DNA of 64,000 nt from Prorocentrum cordatum (Eukaryota > Sar > Dinophyceae > Prorocentrales > Prorocentraceae). Shown here one piece after another: positions 30,880-40,900 of this stretch. Positions within the stretch are counted from its first letter, which is position 1. The number at the start of each line of letters is the position of its first letter. The notes under the pieces were generated by a model, which worked only from the letters and a program-made list of their open reading frames with translations, made no database searches and was not told the origin of the DNA. The stretch lies in contig CAUYUJ010014593.1 in NCBI GenBank assembly GCA_963575745.1, forward strand, positions 775,008 to 839,007. The letters are read 5' to 3'. The position numbers and the translations under genes are program-made.

Positions 30880-32420
30880 CGGGGAACACGTGGGCGTCTT
30901 GATGGTCATCGTCGCCGTCTTGGAGGCCTCTTGGGCGATCTTTCGGCGATCTTTGGGGGCTCTTGGGCCGTCTCGGGCCGTCGGAAGGCCGAAAGAAGGG
31001 AAATGCCCAAATCCATCAAAAACCTTGGGAAAATCAGTGATTTTGGCATCTTTTGGCCTTCCTGGAGGCCCTCTTGGGGGCCTCTTGGGCCCTTTTGGGC
31101 CAGCTTCGAGCCAACTTCGGCCATCTTGGTGGGTTCCTGGCACGTCTGACGCCGTCGGGAGCCGTTTTGGGGGCCTTTCTGGGCCAACGGGGGACCCTCT
31201 TGGGGCGCTCCAGGGCCGTCTTGGAGGCCATCTTGGGCGTCTTGGAGGCCATCTTGGGCGTGTTGGAGGCCTCTTGGGCCGTCTTGGGGCCCTCTAGGGG
31301 CCATCTTGGAGGCCACTTGGGCCATCAGGGGGCTCTCTTGGGGGCCTCTTGGGCGATCTTGGGGGCTTCTTGGGCCGTCTTGAGCCGTCGGAGAGCCGAA
31401 AAGGCGCAAATGCCAAAATCCTTCAAAAACCAAGGAAAATCAATGATTTTGGCCTCTTCGGACTCTCCTGGAGGACCTCTTGGAGGCCTCTTGGGCCGTC
31501 TGGGAGGCCTCTGGGGGGCCTCTTGGGCCGTCTTGGGCCGTCTTGGACTCTCTTGGGCCGTTTTGGAGGCCGTCTTGGACCATCTCGGGCGGACTTGGAG
31601 GCCATCTTGGGCCATCTTCGCGATTTTTTGAGGATGTCCCGAGCGAAACGGCCGTTTTTGGGCACGGTGGCGGGACGGGCCGGAGCCCACTGGAGAGTTC
31701 TTTTGGAAAAAGAACCAAAACCAAAACCTAACAGCTCATCCAGCACGCCGTGCACCCCTGCAAGCAGGGGGCGGCGGATAATGGCCTTCGGACCGTGCCG
31801 CCACCGTGCCTGGGTTGTGGGTATGAAGCCTATTGGATGTTCGTTGGGATCTCGCTCGTGGGAGGCCTCTCGGGGGTCTCCTGGAGGCAGTTTGGAGGCC
31901 TCTTGGGGCTGTTTGGGGGCCTCTTGGGGCCTCTTTTAGGCCTCTAGGGGGCATCATCGAGTCTCTTCGGGGCCCAATGGGGCCTCCTGGGCGCCTCATG
32001 GGGCCTCCTGGGAGCCTCTTGGGGCGGAAGGCTCGGATTTCCTGTTCGTGCTCCCTCTCTTGGGCCAGTTTTGGGGCCGTCTTGGGCCGTCTTGGGCGCC
32101 TTTTAGGCCGTCTTGGGGCGCTCCTCGGCCGTCGTGGGGCCTTCTTGGAGGCCCCTGGGCCGTGTTGGGGTGGTCTTGTAGGCCTCTTGGGCCGTCTTGG
32201 AACGTCGGAAAACCGAAAAGGCGAGAACGAGAAAAACCATCAAACTCATAGGAAACTCAATGATTTTGGCCTCGTGGGGCCCTCTTGGGAGGCCCCTTGC
32301 AGGCCTCTTGGGGCGTGTTGGGGGCATCTAGGCCTCTCTGGAGGCCATGTTGTGCGTCTTGGGCCGAACTCTCCGCGACTCGAGGCCGTCTCGGAGGCCT
32401 CTTGGTCTGGGCCCGTCTGG
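30880..32420. repeat. 1.5-kb block of GGCC-TCTTGGG degenerate repeat
   Basis: The longest block of this family in the window. The motif GGCCTCTTGGGCCGTCTTGG recurs every 10-13 bp, interrupted by short non-repeat islands (31000-31050, 31405-31455, 31620-31850, 32210-32265). Similar islands containing a GCCGAAA-GG motif and AAAATCA-TGATTTTGGC recur at about 31020, 31420 and 32250, suggesting a larger unit of about 400-800 bp. Long Leu/Gly/Trp-rich frames are artefacts. Confidence 0.75.
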
Positions 32421-32909
32421 GGGCCCTCGCGGGGCCGAACAAGTCATGCGGGAAGATGCGACGGGCCCCAGAGGAACCGCGGCAAAGCCCCGAGAGATTT
32501 GGCAGTTTGGTCTCCAGGCTCTATCAAGACTCCTCAGACCTGAGGATTGAGGCCCCAGGGATTAGGCAAAGGACCTGAGGACACGCCCACTCCGTGCCCA
32601 GAGGCACGGTGGCGGATATACTACATAGGATTCGGGATGGATATTGCTATGCGCCCCAGTTGCTTGCTTACGTGATCGGTGCGCCCGTGACGGTCGTTGA
32701 GCGACGCCCCTTCGAGTTCGAGTCAGTGCCGATATGAAGATCGGTTCATCGGCGCCGTCGCCTTGTATCATCTTTGCCACCACCCGCTGCTGTCTTCTGG
32801 GCCTGATTTGCGGGCCACCCACCCCTGCAGCTGGGCGTGGTGCAGACGGCCCCCCCTGACCCAGCCCGCTGCTCGGGCAGGGATCCGGGAGCTGCCGCGG
32901 CCGCGGCCG
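32421..32909. other. upstream flank of the kelch gene
   Basis: Contains CAGAGG-ACGG-GGCGGA and GCCCACTCCGTGCCCAGAGG, similar to 26800-26830. The kelch frame is open back to 32697 but upstream residues are not kelch-like. An acceptor at GGGCAG (32880) is an alternative exon start. Confidence 0.4.
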
Positions 32910-33285
32910 ATGTCGGTCAACCTGCAGGACGGCAGCGCCGATGCCGGAGTGGACTCGGACACCCCCGCGGCGAGGTCTTTCTGCGGCCTGCGCACCTCGT
33001 GGTCCGTGCAGCACCCCGCGACCTCCGACATCCTGGGGATACCCTCCACCAAGAACCACACCGCGACGCCCGTGGGCGGCGAGGTCTACGTCTTCGGGGG
33101 CTACGACGGCCAGAAGAACCACAACGAGCTGTACGTCTTCGGCCTCGCGTCGATGGAGTGGAGGCAGCCGCAGGTCGGGGGCGCGAAGCCCAGCGGCAGG
33201 AACGGCCACTCCGCCACGCTGCTCCAAGGCGGATCGAGCATCCTGATCCTGGGCGGCTGGCTGGGCAACGGCCCGCTCGCGGCAG
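32910..33285 (+). CDS. kelch-repeat protein, exon A
   Basis: ATG at 32910 (MSVNLQDGSADAG). It holds one full kelch blade and part of the next: NHTATPVGGEVYVFGGYDG, NELYVFGLASMEWRQP, RNGHSATLLQGGSSILILGG. Kelch repeats build beta-propellers that bind partner proteins. The exon ends in phase 1 at GCGGCAG with a GC donor (33286), allowed in dinoflagellates. Joining to exon B completes the blade as LGNGPLAA+GDVHMLDL. An earlier exon may exist, as an acceptor-like GGGCAG precedes the ATG by 30 bp. Confidence 0.8.
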
Positions 33286-33617
33286 GCCTGGGCGGCGCGC
33301 CAAAGCGGGGGGGGGGGCCGGGCGGCAGCCCGTCAGTGGGGCGCCGGCCCCCTCCTGGGGGGCCTCTGAGGGGGGCCCACCGGTCGAAGGCAGGATCTCG
33401 AGTCTGCTGGGGCTTGGCATCGCTCGGACGTGTGCATTTTTCCTGGGGCGAGGACCATCGAGGAGCATCCTTGATCCTTTGGCGAAAAAGCCACGCACGA
33501 ATCCGAAAATTATCCCGGCAAAGCAACCTAACAGCGATGTGTAGAAGCATAGCTGGAAACATTGCCTGTGGTATTCATGTAAGAGTGCTGTTGTAGAATT
33601 CTGGTGTTCTCGCAGTC

Positions 33618-33800
33618 GCATTCGGATTCGCAGTGGCAGTCGCAGTGGCAACATCAGCGGCAGTCGCAGTGGCACTGCCAGTAGTTGCCGTAGCAATAGC
33701 TACACTAGCAGCAGCAACAGCAGCAGCAGCAGTAATAGTAACAGTAGTAGTAGTAGTAGTAGCAGTAGAAGTAGTAGTGATGGTAGTAGTGGTAACAGTG
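33618..33800. repeat. GCAGTC/AGC/AGT microsatellites
   Basis: Succession of (GCAGTGGCA)n-like, (AGC)n and (AGT)n tracts. Confidence 0.8.
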
Positions 33801-34018
33801 AAGTGGTAGTTGTAGTGTGTGGAGTGAACGAGTAGGAGTGTTCAATGCAGCAGGGTCAGGAGCACCGCCGCCAGACCGAGAACTATCAGCATGTCTTGGC
33901 ATTGAGGTGCGCAGTAGGCGCTGCGCAGTTCCTTTGAAAGGAAATCTTCGAAAGCAGGGCTGTAGCCAAGAAGGCTACGGGGACGATGATGATGATGAAA
34001 ATGATGAGTCTTGCAAGT

Positions 34019-34341
34019 CTGGGAAGTGGAACAGCACGAAGTGGCGTACAGTTGGCTCCGGGCATTCAAAATGTGGCCCGAGGAAGTGGCCTACAGTTCT
34101 GGGAAGTCGAAGAGCACGAAGTGGCCTACAGTTGGCTCCGGGCATTCAAAATGTGGCCCGGGAATGGAGTTCTGGGAAGTCGAAGAGCACGAAGTGTCCT
34201 AGAGTTGGCTCCGGGCATTTAAAATGTGGCCGGGGAGTGGAATTCTGGGAAGTCGAAGAGCACGAAGTGGCTTACAGTTGGCTCCGGGCATTCAAAATGT
34301 GGCCCGGGAATGGAGTTCTGGGAGGTCGAAGAGCACGAAGT
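34019..34341. repeat. 73-bp minisatellite, about 4.4 copies
   Basis: Units start at 34019 (80 bp), 34099, 34172, 34245 and 34318 (partial). Each contains CTGGGAAGTCGAAGAGCACG and TTGGCTCCGGGCATTCAAAA. 73 is not a multiple of three, so reading frames rotate; not coding. Confidence 0.85.
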
Positions 34342-34500
34342 GTGTGACTGTTTGCTGAAAACGAGCCCGGCCCTCGCCTGTCCGGCTCGCGCCCAGACCC
34401 CCATGGGGAGTCATCAGATGCTTTCTTTTGACCCCATTAGAAACCTATCAGTCTTCGCTGTTAGGTAAAAACACAGGGAATTGACGTCCGAGCGATGGCC

Positions 34501-35073
34501 AAGGGGGGTTTGAGGTGGCCCAGCAGGGGGCAAGGTTCAGGGCCCTGGGTTCGAGAAGGGAGTTTGCCCTGTTCGGTCTCCGAGGGCCACTGCCGGGCCC
34601 CAGGACCATCGAAAATTGTTCCGGGCCGAAAAACATTGCGCCATACGGTTCCAGGGAGGGGTCCAGGTACGTATTCTGAACGGATTTGTATTGATCCCCC
34701 CCTCTCGACAGATTTTCTCGGGGCCCCCTCAGCGACGACAATAGACCCCTTGGCCGCCTCCCAGGCAGGATTTCCGCGAATCAAGGGGGGAAAAAGTCAC
34801 CCCGACCCCCATAAACCACAGCTGGCGCCTGCTGGGCAATTTTGGGCGATGGCGCAACAATCCTCCCTTTCTTTTTGATTTCGAGTTTACGTGGCGGTTC
34901 ACGGAGACAGTCAGGAAGCGTGCCGATTTTAACGTTGTGCATTTTTCTGTATTGTGCGTCGCTTTCTCGTCGATGGTTGATCCTGCATTACATCCGTTGC
35001 GCATTGGGGGAGCCTGCCCGCTCCGACTGCGCAGGCCATACGGCCGGCGCCGCCGACCCTGAAGGGCGACAAA

Positions 35074-35135
<62 letters not shown>

Positions 35136-35546
35136 TGACGCTCTGGAGCCGAAAGCTTCTTCCGGGGTGGGCTGCTCCCCCCCTGGGGGGCACCGTTGCG
35201 CATGGGGAAGAAAAGCAATCCTGCCCTTTCCCAGTCAGGCGATCGCAAACATGGATCAAGGGGGCGTGGATTAGCGACGGGTCCCGTTTCCATGGGAAAT
35301 CGCGGATTTCCGCCGCCGAACGAGCCGGCACCAGCCGCATTTTGGGGAGGGTACCTCCTCCGATGCATGGATTTGGCGCTTGCAAGCCAAATCCATGGAT
35401 CGGTAATCCATGTTTGCGCGCCCCCGACCCATTCCCTCCGCTGGTGCGTCGTTCCCCTGCGGTGCGAATGGTTCTTCGGCCCTCTGACCCGAGGGGCAGG
35501 GAGGCTCACGAGAGGGTCGCCAGCCTCATCCTCCTCCTTTTCCTCC
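34501..35546. other. rest of kelch intron 1
   Basis: Unremarkable apart from a (GAC)n tract at 35069-35133. Confidence 0.5.
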
Positions 35547-35676
35547 TTGGCATCGCTCGGACGTGTGCATTTTTCCTTGGGCGAGGACCATCGAGGAGCA
35601 TCCTTGATCCTTTGGCGAAAAAATCCACGCACGAATCCGAAAAAAACACAGGGAATGGACGTCCGAGCGATGGCCA
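35547..35676 (+). mobile_element. introner-like element copy 3
   Basis: 130 bp. The left end TTGGCATCGCTCGGACGTG and right end ACGTCCGAGCGATGGCCA form inverted repeats of about 18 bp with one indel. CCTCCT sequence on both sides suggests insertion into a CCT tract. It is the best-preserved copy. Confidence 0.75.
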
Positions 35677-35732
35677 GCCTCCTCCTCCTCCTCCTCCTCC
35701 TCCTCCTCCTCCTCCTCCTCCTGCCTTGGCAG

Positions 35733-35801
35733 GCGACGTCCACATGCTGGACCTCTGCCCGCTGAGCTGGGCGAGGCCGCGGCTCTCTGGGGAGCCCCCA
35801 G
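35733..35801 (+). CDS. kelch-repeat protein, exon B
   Basis: 69 bp, phase 1 to phase 1. Encodes GDVHMLDLCPLSWARPRL, the outer strands of a kelch blade with the expected Trp, then SGEPP. Acceptor TTGGCAG before 35733; donor CCCCCAG|GTCCAT at 35802. Confidence 0.7.
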
Positions 35802-35990
35802 GTCCATAGGGCCTTCCCAACGGGGTCCGAGCCGATGGGGACGAAGGATCGCTCCGCATCGACGACGCATCCGCGACGCGGCTCGATGTGGAGACCGAGT
35901 TGTTCTACGCCGACGTCGGCGATGCATCGGCGATGCGGCGCGATCCCCCGACCCCGTCTACTCGGACCCCATCGGGGAGGCCTCTTCTAG
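35802..35990 (+). other. kelch intron 2
   Basis: 189 bp, GT-AG (GTCCAT to TTCTAG). No element recognised in it. Confidence 0.65.
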
Positions 35991-36063
35991 GGCCCTGCAA
36001 CATGCACACGGCGGACATCATAGGCCGGAACCTCCTCGTCTTCAGGGGCGGGGACGGCCGGGC
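35991..36063 (+). CDS. kelch-repeat protein, exon C
   Basis: 73 bp. Encodes GPCNMHTADIIGRNLLVFRG then GDGRA, the inner strands of the next blade with the paired Gly. Ends in phase 2 before GTACCC. In-phase joining to exon D gives GRAYLNDLHGLDL, which completes the blade. Confidence 0.7.
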
Positions 36064-36120
36064 GTACCCTCAGAGTTGGGCGCCGTGAAAAAGACTTTGG
36101 ACGCCCGAAATGGGTACGGA

Positions 36121-36285
36121 AAGAACGGGTACAATGCCCAACAGCAGTTCCTGTTCATTCTGAACAGGACTCGCTGTCGGTGTCGCCGCGGCCTGTGCCC
36201 ATTCGAGACACAAGGCCGCCTGCCCAACAGTGGCCGCTGTTGGTTTGGGACAACATTTGTTATTGAGCATTGTACCCATTCTTTG
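36121..36285. mobile_element. 165-bp short element with inverted ends
   Basis: AAGAACGGGTACAATGCCCA at the left and GAGCATTGTACCCATTCTT at the right pair with few mismatches. A diverged relative lies at 22330-22530, and a fragment of the left flank (about 36090-36135) occurs inverted at 57478-57525. No ORF. It lies 57 bp inside the kelch intron. Confidence 0.6.
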
Positions 36286-36696
36286 AGCCGCCCTGATCTA
36301 ATGCCCCAGAGCCTTTTCTATAGGAAACTGAAACACAATCAGAAAATAAAATAAGAAATCATGGGGACTCGGGCGAAATATTCAGAAAAATAAAATACAA
36401 ATGCACAGCAAACATTTTGCATCAGCATGGGATATATGCGTTTGCGTTGCATTGCGTGCCATTTGCGGTGATGATCGTGCGGGAAGGGTCGCGGCATGCC
36501 AAGTTTCCCTTACTCCTTTCCCCCTTCCTTCCCCCCTGCCCGCTCCACCTCCCGTGCCTCCCTTTTCCGACCCCCCCGCACATCCCAATCTAATACTTCC
36601 CTCACCTCCCCTTCCCCGCCTCCACCGTTCCTCCCACGCCCCCCCCCCTCCCCCGCCCCCCCGACCTCCCCCTAGGTCCCTACCTCCTCTTTTCGC
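36286..36696. other. no gene; C-rich tract at the LINE insertion site
   Basis: 36510-36690 is pyrimidine-rich and appears to continue after the LINE at 41013, so the LINE seems to have split one tract. Confidence 0.5.
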
Positions 36697-36717
36697 CCGT
36701 AGCCATTTTGGCTCAAG
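36697..36717 (+). other. relic dinoflagellate spliced leader (DinoSL)
   Basis: All 21 positions after the first variable base of the conserved leader are present, including the core GCCATTTTGGCTCAAG. The next bases are GACGCC, not a GT donor, so this is a reverse-transcribed leader and not an SL-RNA gene. It marks the 5' end of the LINE, 126 bp before the ORF1 ATG. Confidence 0.93.
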
Positions 36718-36843
36718 GACGCCGAAGAGGCCGATAACAGGCCAATAACACAGCCTCAGAGTCTGTTCTTACATTCCTACTGCTCTTACATTCCGATTTA
36801 GAGGTGCGCCACTTGCACTCTCACCGAGGATCTTGCATACATC

Positions 36844-37950
36844 ATGGCTTCTCGTGTTCCCCTCAAGTTGGATGGAGAGTTGGAACAGGCTGCTTCGCCT
36901 CCGCCGACGACAAAAAAAACTCGCAGAGCCGGCACCCCCGTCAAGGACGTGTTGCAGCCCCCTGCTGGTAGAGCAAAGCAACATCGCATCCACAGTCCAC
37001 TACATGAGATGGATGGCCTGGACGATCTTCAAGCCGTATCTCAGCAACTACTCGACGATGACCCTGCCGCAGCCGCAGGTTCACAATCGGGTAACGATAC
37101 GGATGGCCTAACAGTTGAGCAATTTGAGCAAATATTGCGAGACCAGCTTCAACCAATCCAGAACGATATTCGTGCGATCAAGCAGCACGGCGTTTCGCAA
37201 CAAGACCTGCGGAACGCGGTGGAGCCTTTGAAGACAGCTGTCGATGACATCACCGCACGCGTTGCCGTTCTCGAGTCGCTTCCACATCGTCCAGATGCTG
37301 ATTCTGCGACTGGTTCCGCACGCAGTCTGGCTTCCACAGTTGAGGCGAAACTCAATGAGATCGAGCGCCAAATGGCGGAACTCACCACGAACAAGCAGTA
37401 TGAGTGCAATGCTGTCATTGGTGGATTGGGTAACTTCGATACCTTGCGCGACGCGTCTGCATGGATCAATGAACAGGCGCTTCATTTCGGAGCTCCGGAG
37501 CCTAAGGAGACCTTCATCAAAGGCGACGCGTTCCAGCAGATCTTCTTCGCAAAGTTTGACACGGCCAGTGCCCGGGACACATTCGTCACAATCCTGGGGA
37601 AAGCTCAATTGAAACATCAAGGAAATGTGATTTGGACGCGTCCAGACCAACCTTTGGAAAAAAGGGTCCCAGAGAGCTTCTTGTTCAGCTTGCGTAAGAC
37701 ATTCTTGGGATGGGGTTATTCCAAAAGCGAGGTACGTGTGGATACTCTTGAACAGAAGCTCAAAGTAGCCAAAGAACCTGTGTGTCACGTACTTGTCGCC
37801 GGGTCCGCTCTCCAGGTTACGTGGTGTGGAGCATGGGCTGCTTGGGGCGATCTCACAAACAGCCCGGAGGTGTCTGACCTCACCGATCGCGCTAATGGGG
37901 CCCTCCAGCGTGCTAAAGGCAGCGGCAAGGGAAAGAAGGGCAACCACTAG
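36844..37950 (+). CDS. LINE ORF1 protein (coiled coil, RNA-binding-like)
   Basis: 368 residues. The basic N-terminus (MASRVPLKLDGELEQ, PPPTTKKTRRAG) is followed by a helical segment predicted to form a coiled coil (VEQFEQILRDQLQPIQNDIR, and KLNEIERQMAELTTNKQ). A fold resembling the RRM-like domain of LINE ORF1p comes next (NAVIGGLGNFDTLRDASAWI to FIKGDAFQQIFFAKF), and then a Lys/Gly-rich tail (GSGKGKKGNH). Such proteins coat the LINE RNA. The ORF ends with TAG at 37948-37950 and ORF2 continues at once in the same frame. The ATG is the first after the spliced leader in this frame. Confidence 0.75.
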   Translation: MASRVPLKLDGELEQAASPPPTTKKTRRAGTPVKDVLQPPAGRAKQHRIHSPLHEMDGLDDLQAVSQQLLDDDPAAAAGSQSGNDTDGLTVEQFEQILRDQLQPIQNDIRAIKQHGVSQQDLRNAVEPLKTAVDDITARVAVLESLPHRPDADSATGSARSLASTVEAKLNEIERQMAELTTNKQYECNAVIGGLGNFDTLRDASAWINEQALHFGAPEPKETFIKGDAFQQIFFAKFDTASARDTFVTILGKAQLKHQGNVIWTRPDQPLEKRVPESFLFSLRKTFLGWGYSKSEVRVDTLEQKLKVAKEPVCHVLVAGSALQVTWCGAWAAWGDLTNSPEVSDLTDRANGALQRAKGSGKGKKGNH

Positions 37951-40900
37951 GAAATACGACGGCGCATCGGCACTACAAGTACGACGAGTACGGGCAAATG
38001 GGTAACATTTCCATGTTCGCCAGTACTGTGTGGACGAATTGCCTCCTGGAATGTCGAAGGCATCAGCCCGGAGAAGCCACACAAGTTGTACGAGATAATG
38101 AAGCACATGTCAGAATTAAATATCGGTGTGTTGTGTCTTCAAGAGACACATTGCCGTGGGTCACAGATTTTGGAACACGAGGGATACTTATTTATTCTTT
38201 CTGGGACGGAGCACGACAGCAGAGAATATGCAGGAGTCGGGTTCGTAGTGGCACCTTGGATGAGACACGCTGTCAAAGGTTACCTACAAAAGGACAACAG
38301 AATGGCCAGCATTCGGCTCCGGGTATCTGGTGGAATTCTTACGTTGATTACAGTATACGCTTGGACCAACGAGCATCCGTATGATATCCGGCACGATTTT
38401 TTCACCGATCTGACGGCATTCGCCACCAGATGCAAATCTTATGGGCCAACCGTCCTGCTGGGGGACTTCAACGCGAGGCTTCTGCGACGACGTGCCGGAG
38501 AAAGGAAAGTCATAGGACCTTATCCTTTCGAGAATCTTACCGGGAAGTGGGAGCCAACGTCAAACCGAGAATTACTATTGGAATTGTGTGGTGCCTTGGA
38601 AGCGTGCGTTGCGAATACATTTTTCGACGCAGGACTCGAAGCTAAAGCAACTTACCGCGATCTGGGCACCCATCCAGCAGAACCAGTACAACCAGGCCGG
38701 TTCGAACAATTGGACCATGTCGTAGTTGAGCGAAGTTGGTTCAGCAGCGTTACGGCTATCTGGAGCGATCGGTGGAGGGCGCTCCAATCGCATCACTTCG
38801 TGCAGATAGTGGACCTCGACGTAGACATCCCCAAAAAGGAACGCTCAACAAGAACAGCCACAGCAGATCTGACGACACTACAAAACAAGGACATCGCAGA
38901 TACATACGCTGATGCCTTTGTTCGCAATTGGGAAAGCAATCCGCCATGTACAGATCTGGAGTCCAGGGCAAAATCCGTGGCTACATGCATGCTGGGATCT
39001 GCACAACATGTTCTGCCAACCATCTCCGTGCAGAAGCGCCGGCCGTGGATTACAACGAGAACGCTACATCTTATCGAAGAGCGGAATCGCCGTAGAAATG
39101 CCGGGGCGGATGCACAAGTCATGAAAGGCCTCAACAAGCAGATACAACTTTCGGCACGTGCCGACAGGAAAGCGTGGCTGGAAGAAGCAATAACACAAAA
39201 CGGATGGCAAGCTATTCGATCACTCCGGAAAGGGCGGCCGATGAAATATGGACGTCTACGGGATACCCAGGGTAATCTAGTTGACGCAGAGGAGCGAGCC
39301 GAAACGATGGCAAACTATCTGGAAAAAGAACAATGGAAATTATGTCATGAGGCAGAACAGCTTCCCAACCTAGCGGAGGACAGCAGCTTCTTACCCATCG
39401 ACGTTGGCAGCATCAATTTGGAAGAGGTTCGACGAGCAGTCAAACACTTGAAGGTGCAGAAAGCGGCCGGGAATGATAGAGTACCCCCTGATCTATGGCA
39501 CGCGCTATGGAGGAACAGCGCGGCCCTAGAGATATTAAGACAGCTGTGTGACGATTGTTGGCGGCAGAAAGACATGCCAGCGCATTGGCGAGAAGCTTCG
39601 GTTGTATCAATATTCAAAAAAGGCGACACCTCCGAGCCATCCAACTATAGGCCCATATCCCTGTTAGCGGTGGGCTATAAAGTTTTGGCCAGTATAATTT
39701 TACACCGACTCAAGACTGGAGGCGCGGAAGAAAAACTACGAGAATCTCAATATGGATTCCGGCCTGCCCGGGGCACCAGCGACGCACTATTCTTAGTGCG
39801 AAGACTCATTGACGCTGCACTGGAGGACAAAAATGGTAAACTGTTCCTGCTGTTGCTAGACTGGAGCAAAGCTTTTGATCGTATCAGACCAGCGGGGCTA
39901 CTGTTCGCACTCCGCCACTTCCGAGTACCACCCGCCATGCTGAACATGATTGCCGCGATCTACAAGGCGCGCAAGTTTGTCGTCAAAGATGGGGCAACAA
40001 CATCATCGCAAAAGTGTCAACCAGCTGGAATTGCACAAGGTTGTCCTTTATCTCCTTATCTGTTCGTAATCGTTATGTCGGTGCTTCTCGAGGCCGTCGA
40101 CAAGGACTTCCACGCGCAGCCGGGCATCTTCAAGAATAAGCCGTATGTGGTTACTAATGACGTGCTCTACGCCGACGACACGCTGCTCGTGGCACAGTGT
40201 CCGGAGTCACTTCAGAGGCATTTTCATATCGTGTCAAACATTGGGAAAACTTTTGGGCTCGACCTGAACGCTGGCAAAACATTATTATTGAAAATCAGAT
40301 CGGATGCTACGGTTTTGGGGCCGAATGGAGAAGAAATCCAATCTAAAGACGACGTTGTTTATCTTGGTGGCCTCTTAAGCGCAGATGGTCGGCCCAAGGC
40401 TGAAATAACGCGCCGCCTCGGAGAAGCAAAAGGAGCATTTGACAAATTATGTGCTGTGTGGAACCACGCAAACATGACCAAGCAGCACAAGCTACGAGTA
40501 CTGCAAGCCTGCGTCTTCTCCAAATTATTGTACGGATTGGAATCTTGTGTATTATTGCAAGCAGACAAGAACAGACTGGATGGATTTCAAGCCAAATGCT
40601 ACCGCAGAGTACTGAAGATCCAACCGGCATTCCTATCTTTCTTCAGCAATCAACGTGTCCTGCTTGAAGCACAATCTCCTCCATTGTCAACTATACTATT
40701 GGAGAGGCAGCTTAAATATTACGGTAAATTAGCAAGGGCACCTTCGCAATCGTTGCCGAAAGCAATGGTGTTCCAGCCAGGCGAGGCGCACTCCCTAATG
40801 CCGCGGGAATGGCGGTCCCTGAAGAATCGAGGCAGACCGCGCTTGCAATGGACCAGTTACATGCACGCCCGCGCGCTGAGAGTCGCAGGAGACGACCCCG

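Larger units (their letters stand above)
33526..34466. mobile_element. 941-bp insertion with 12-bp terminal inverted repeats
   Basis: ACCTAACAGCGA at the left end and TCGCTGTTAGGT at the right end. It lies inside an introner-like element. No transposase. The content is largely microsatellite (33618-33800) and a 73-bp minisatellite (34019-34341). 15 bp left of 33526 do not match the host element, so exact ends remain open. Confidence 0.55.
33414..34500 (+). mobile_element. introner-like element copy 2, split by an insertion
   Basis: The left part 33414-33510 (TTGGCATCGCTCGGACGTG onward) and right part 34467-34500 (ACACAGGGAATTGACGTCC, GAGCGATGGCC) together make the same unit as 35547-35676. 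The middle, 33511-34466, is foreign. Confidence 0.65.
33286..35732 (+). other. kelch intron 1
   Basis: 2.45 kb, GC-AG. Both boundaries read GGCAG|GC, so the intron is flanked by a 7-bp direct repeat, as often seen at introner-derived introns. It contains two copies of the introner-like element, one interrupted by a 941-bp insertion, plus microsatellites. Confidence 0.6.

Noticed and set aside
36697-36717. Spliced-leader RNA gene
   Set aside because: The leader is followed by GACGCC, with no GT donor and no intron-like RNA body, so it is a relic and not a gene.
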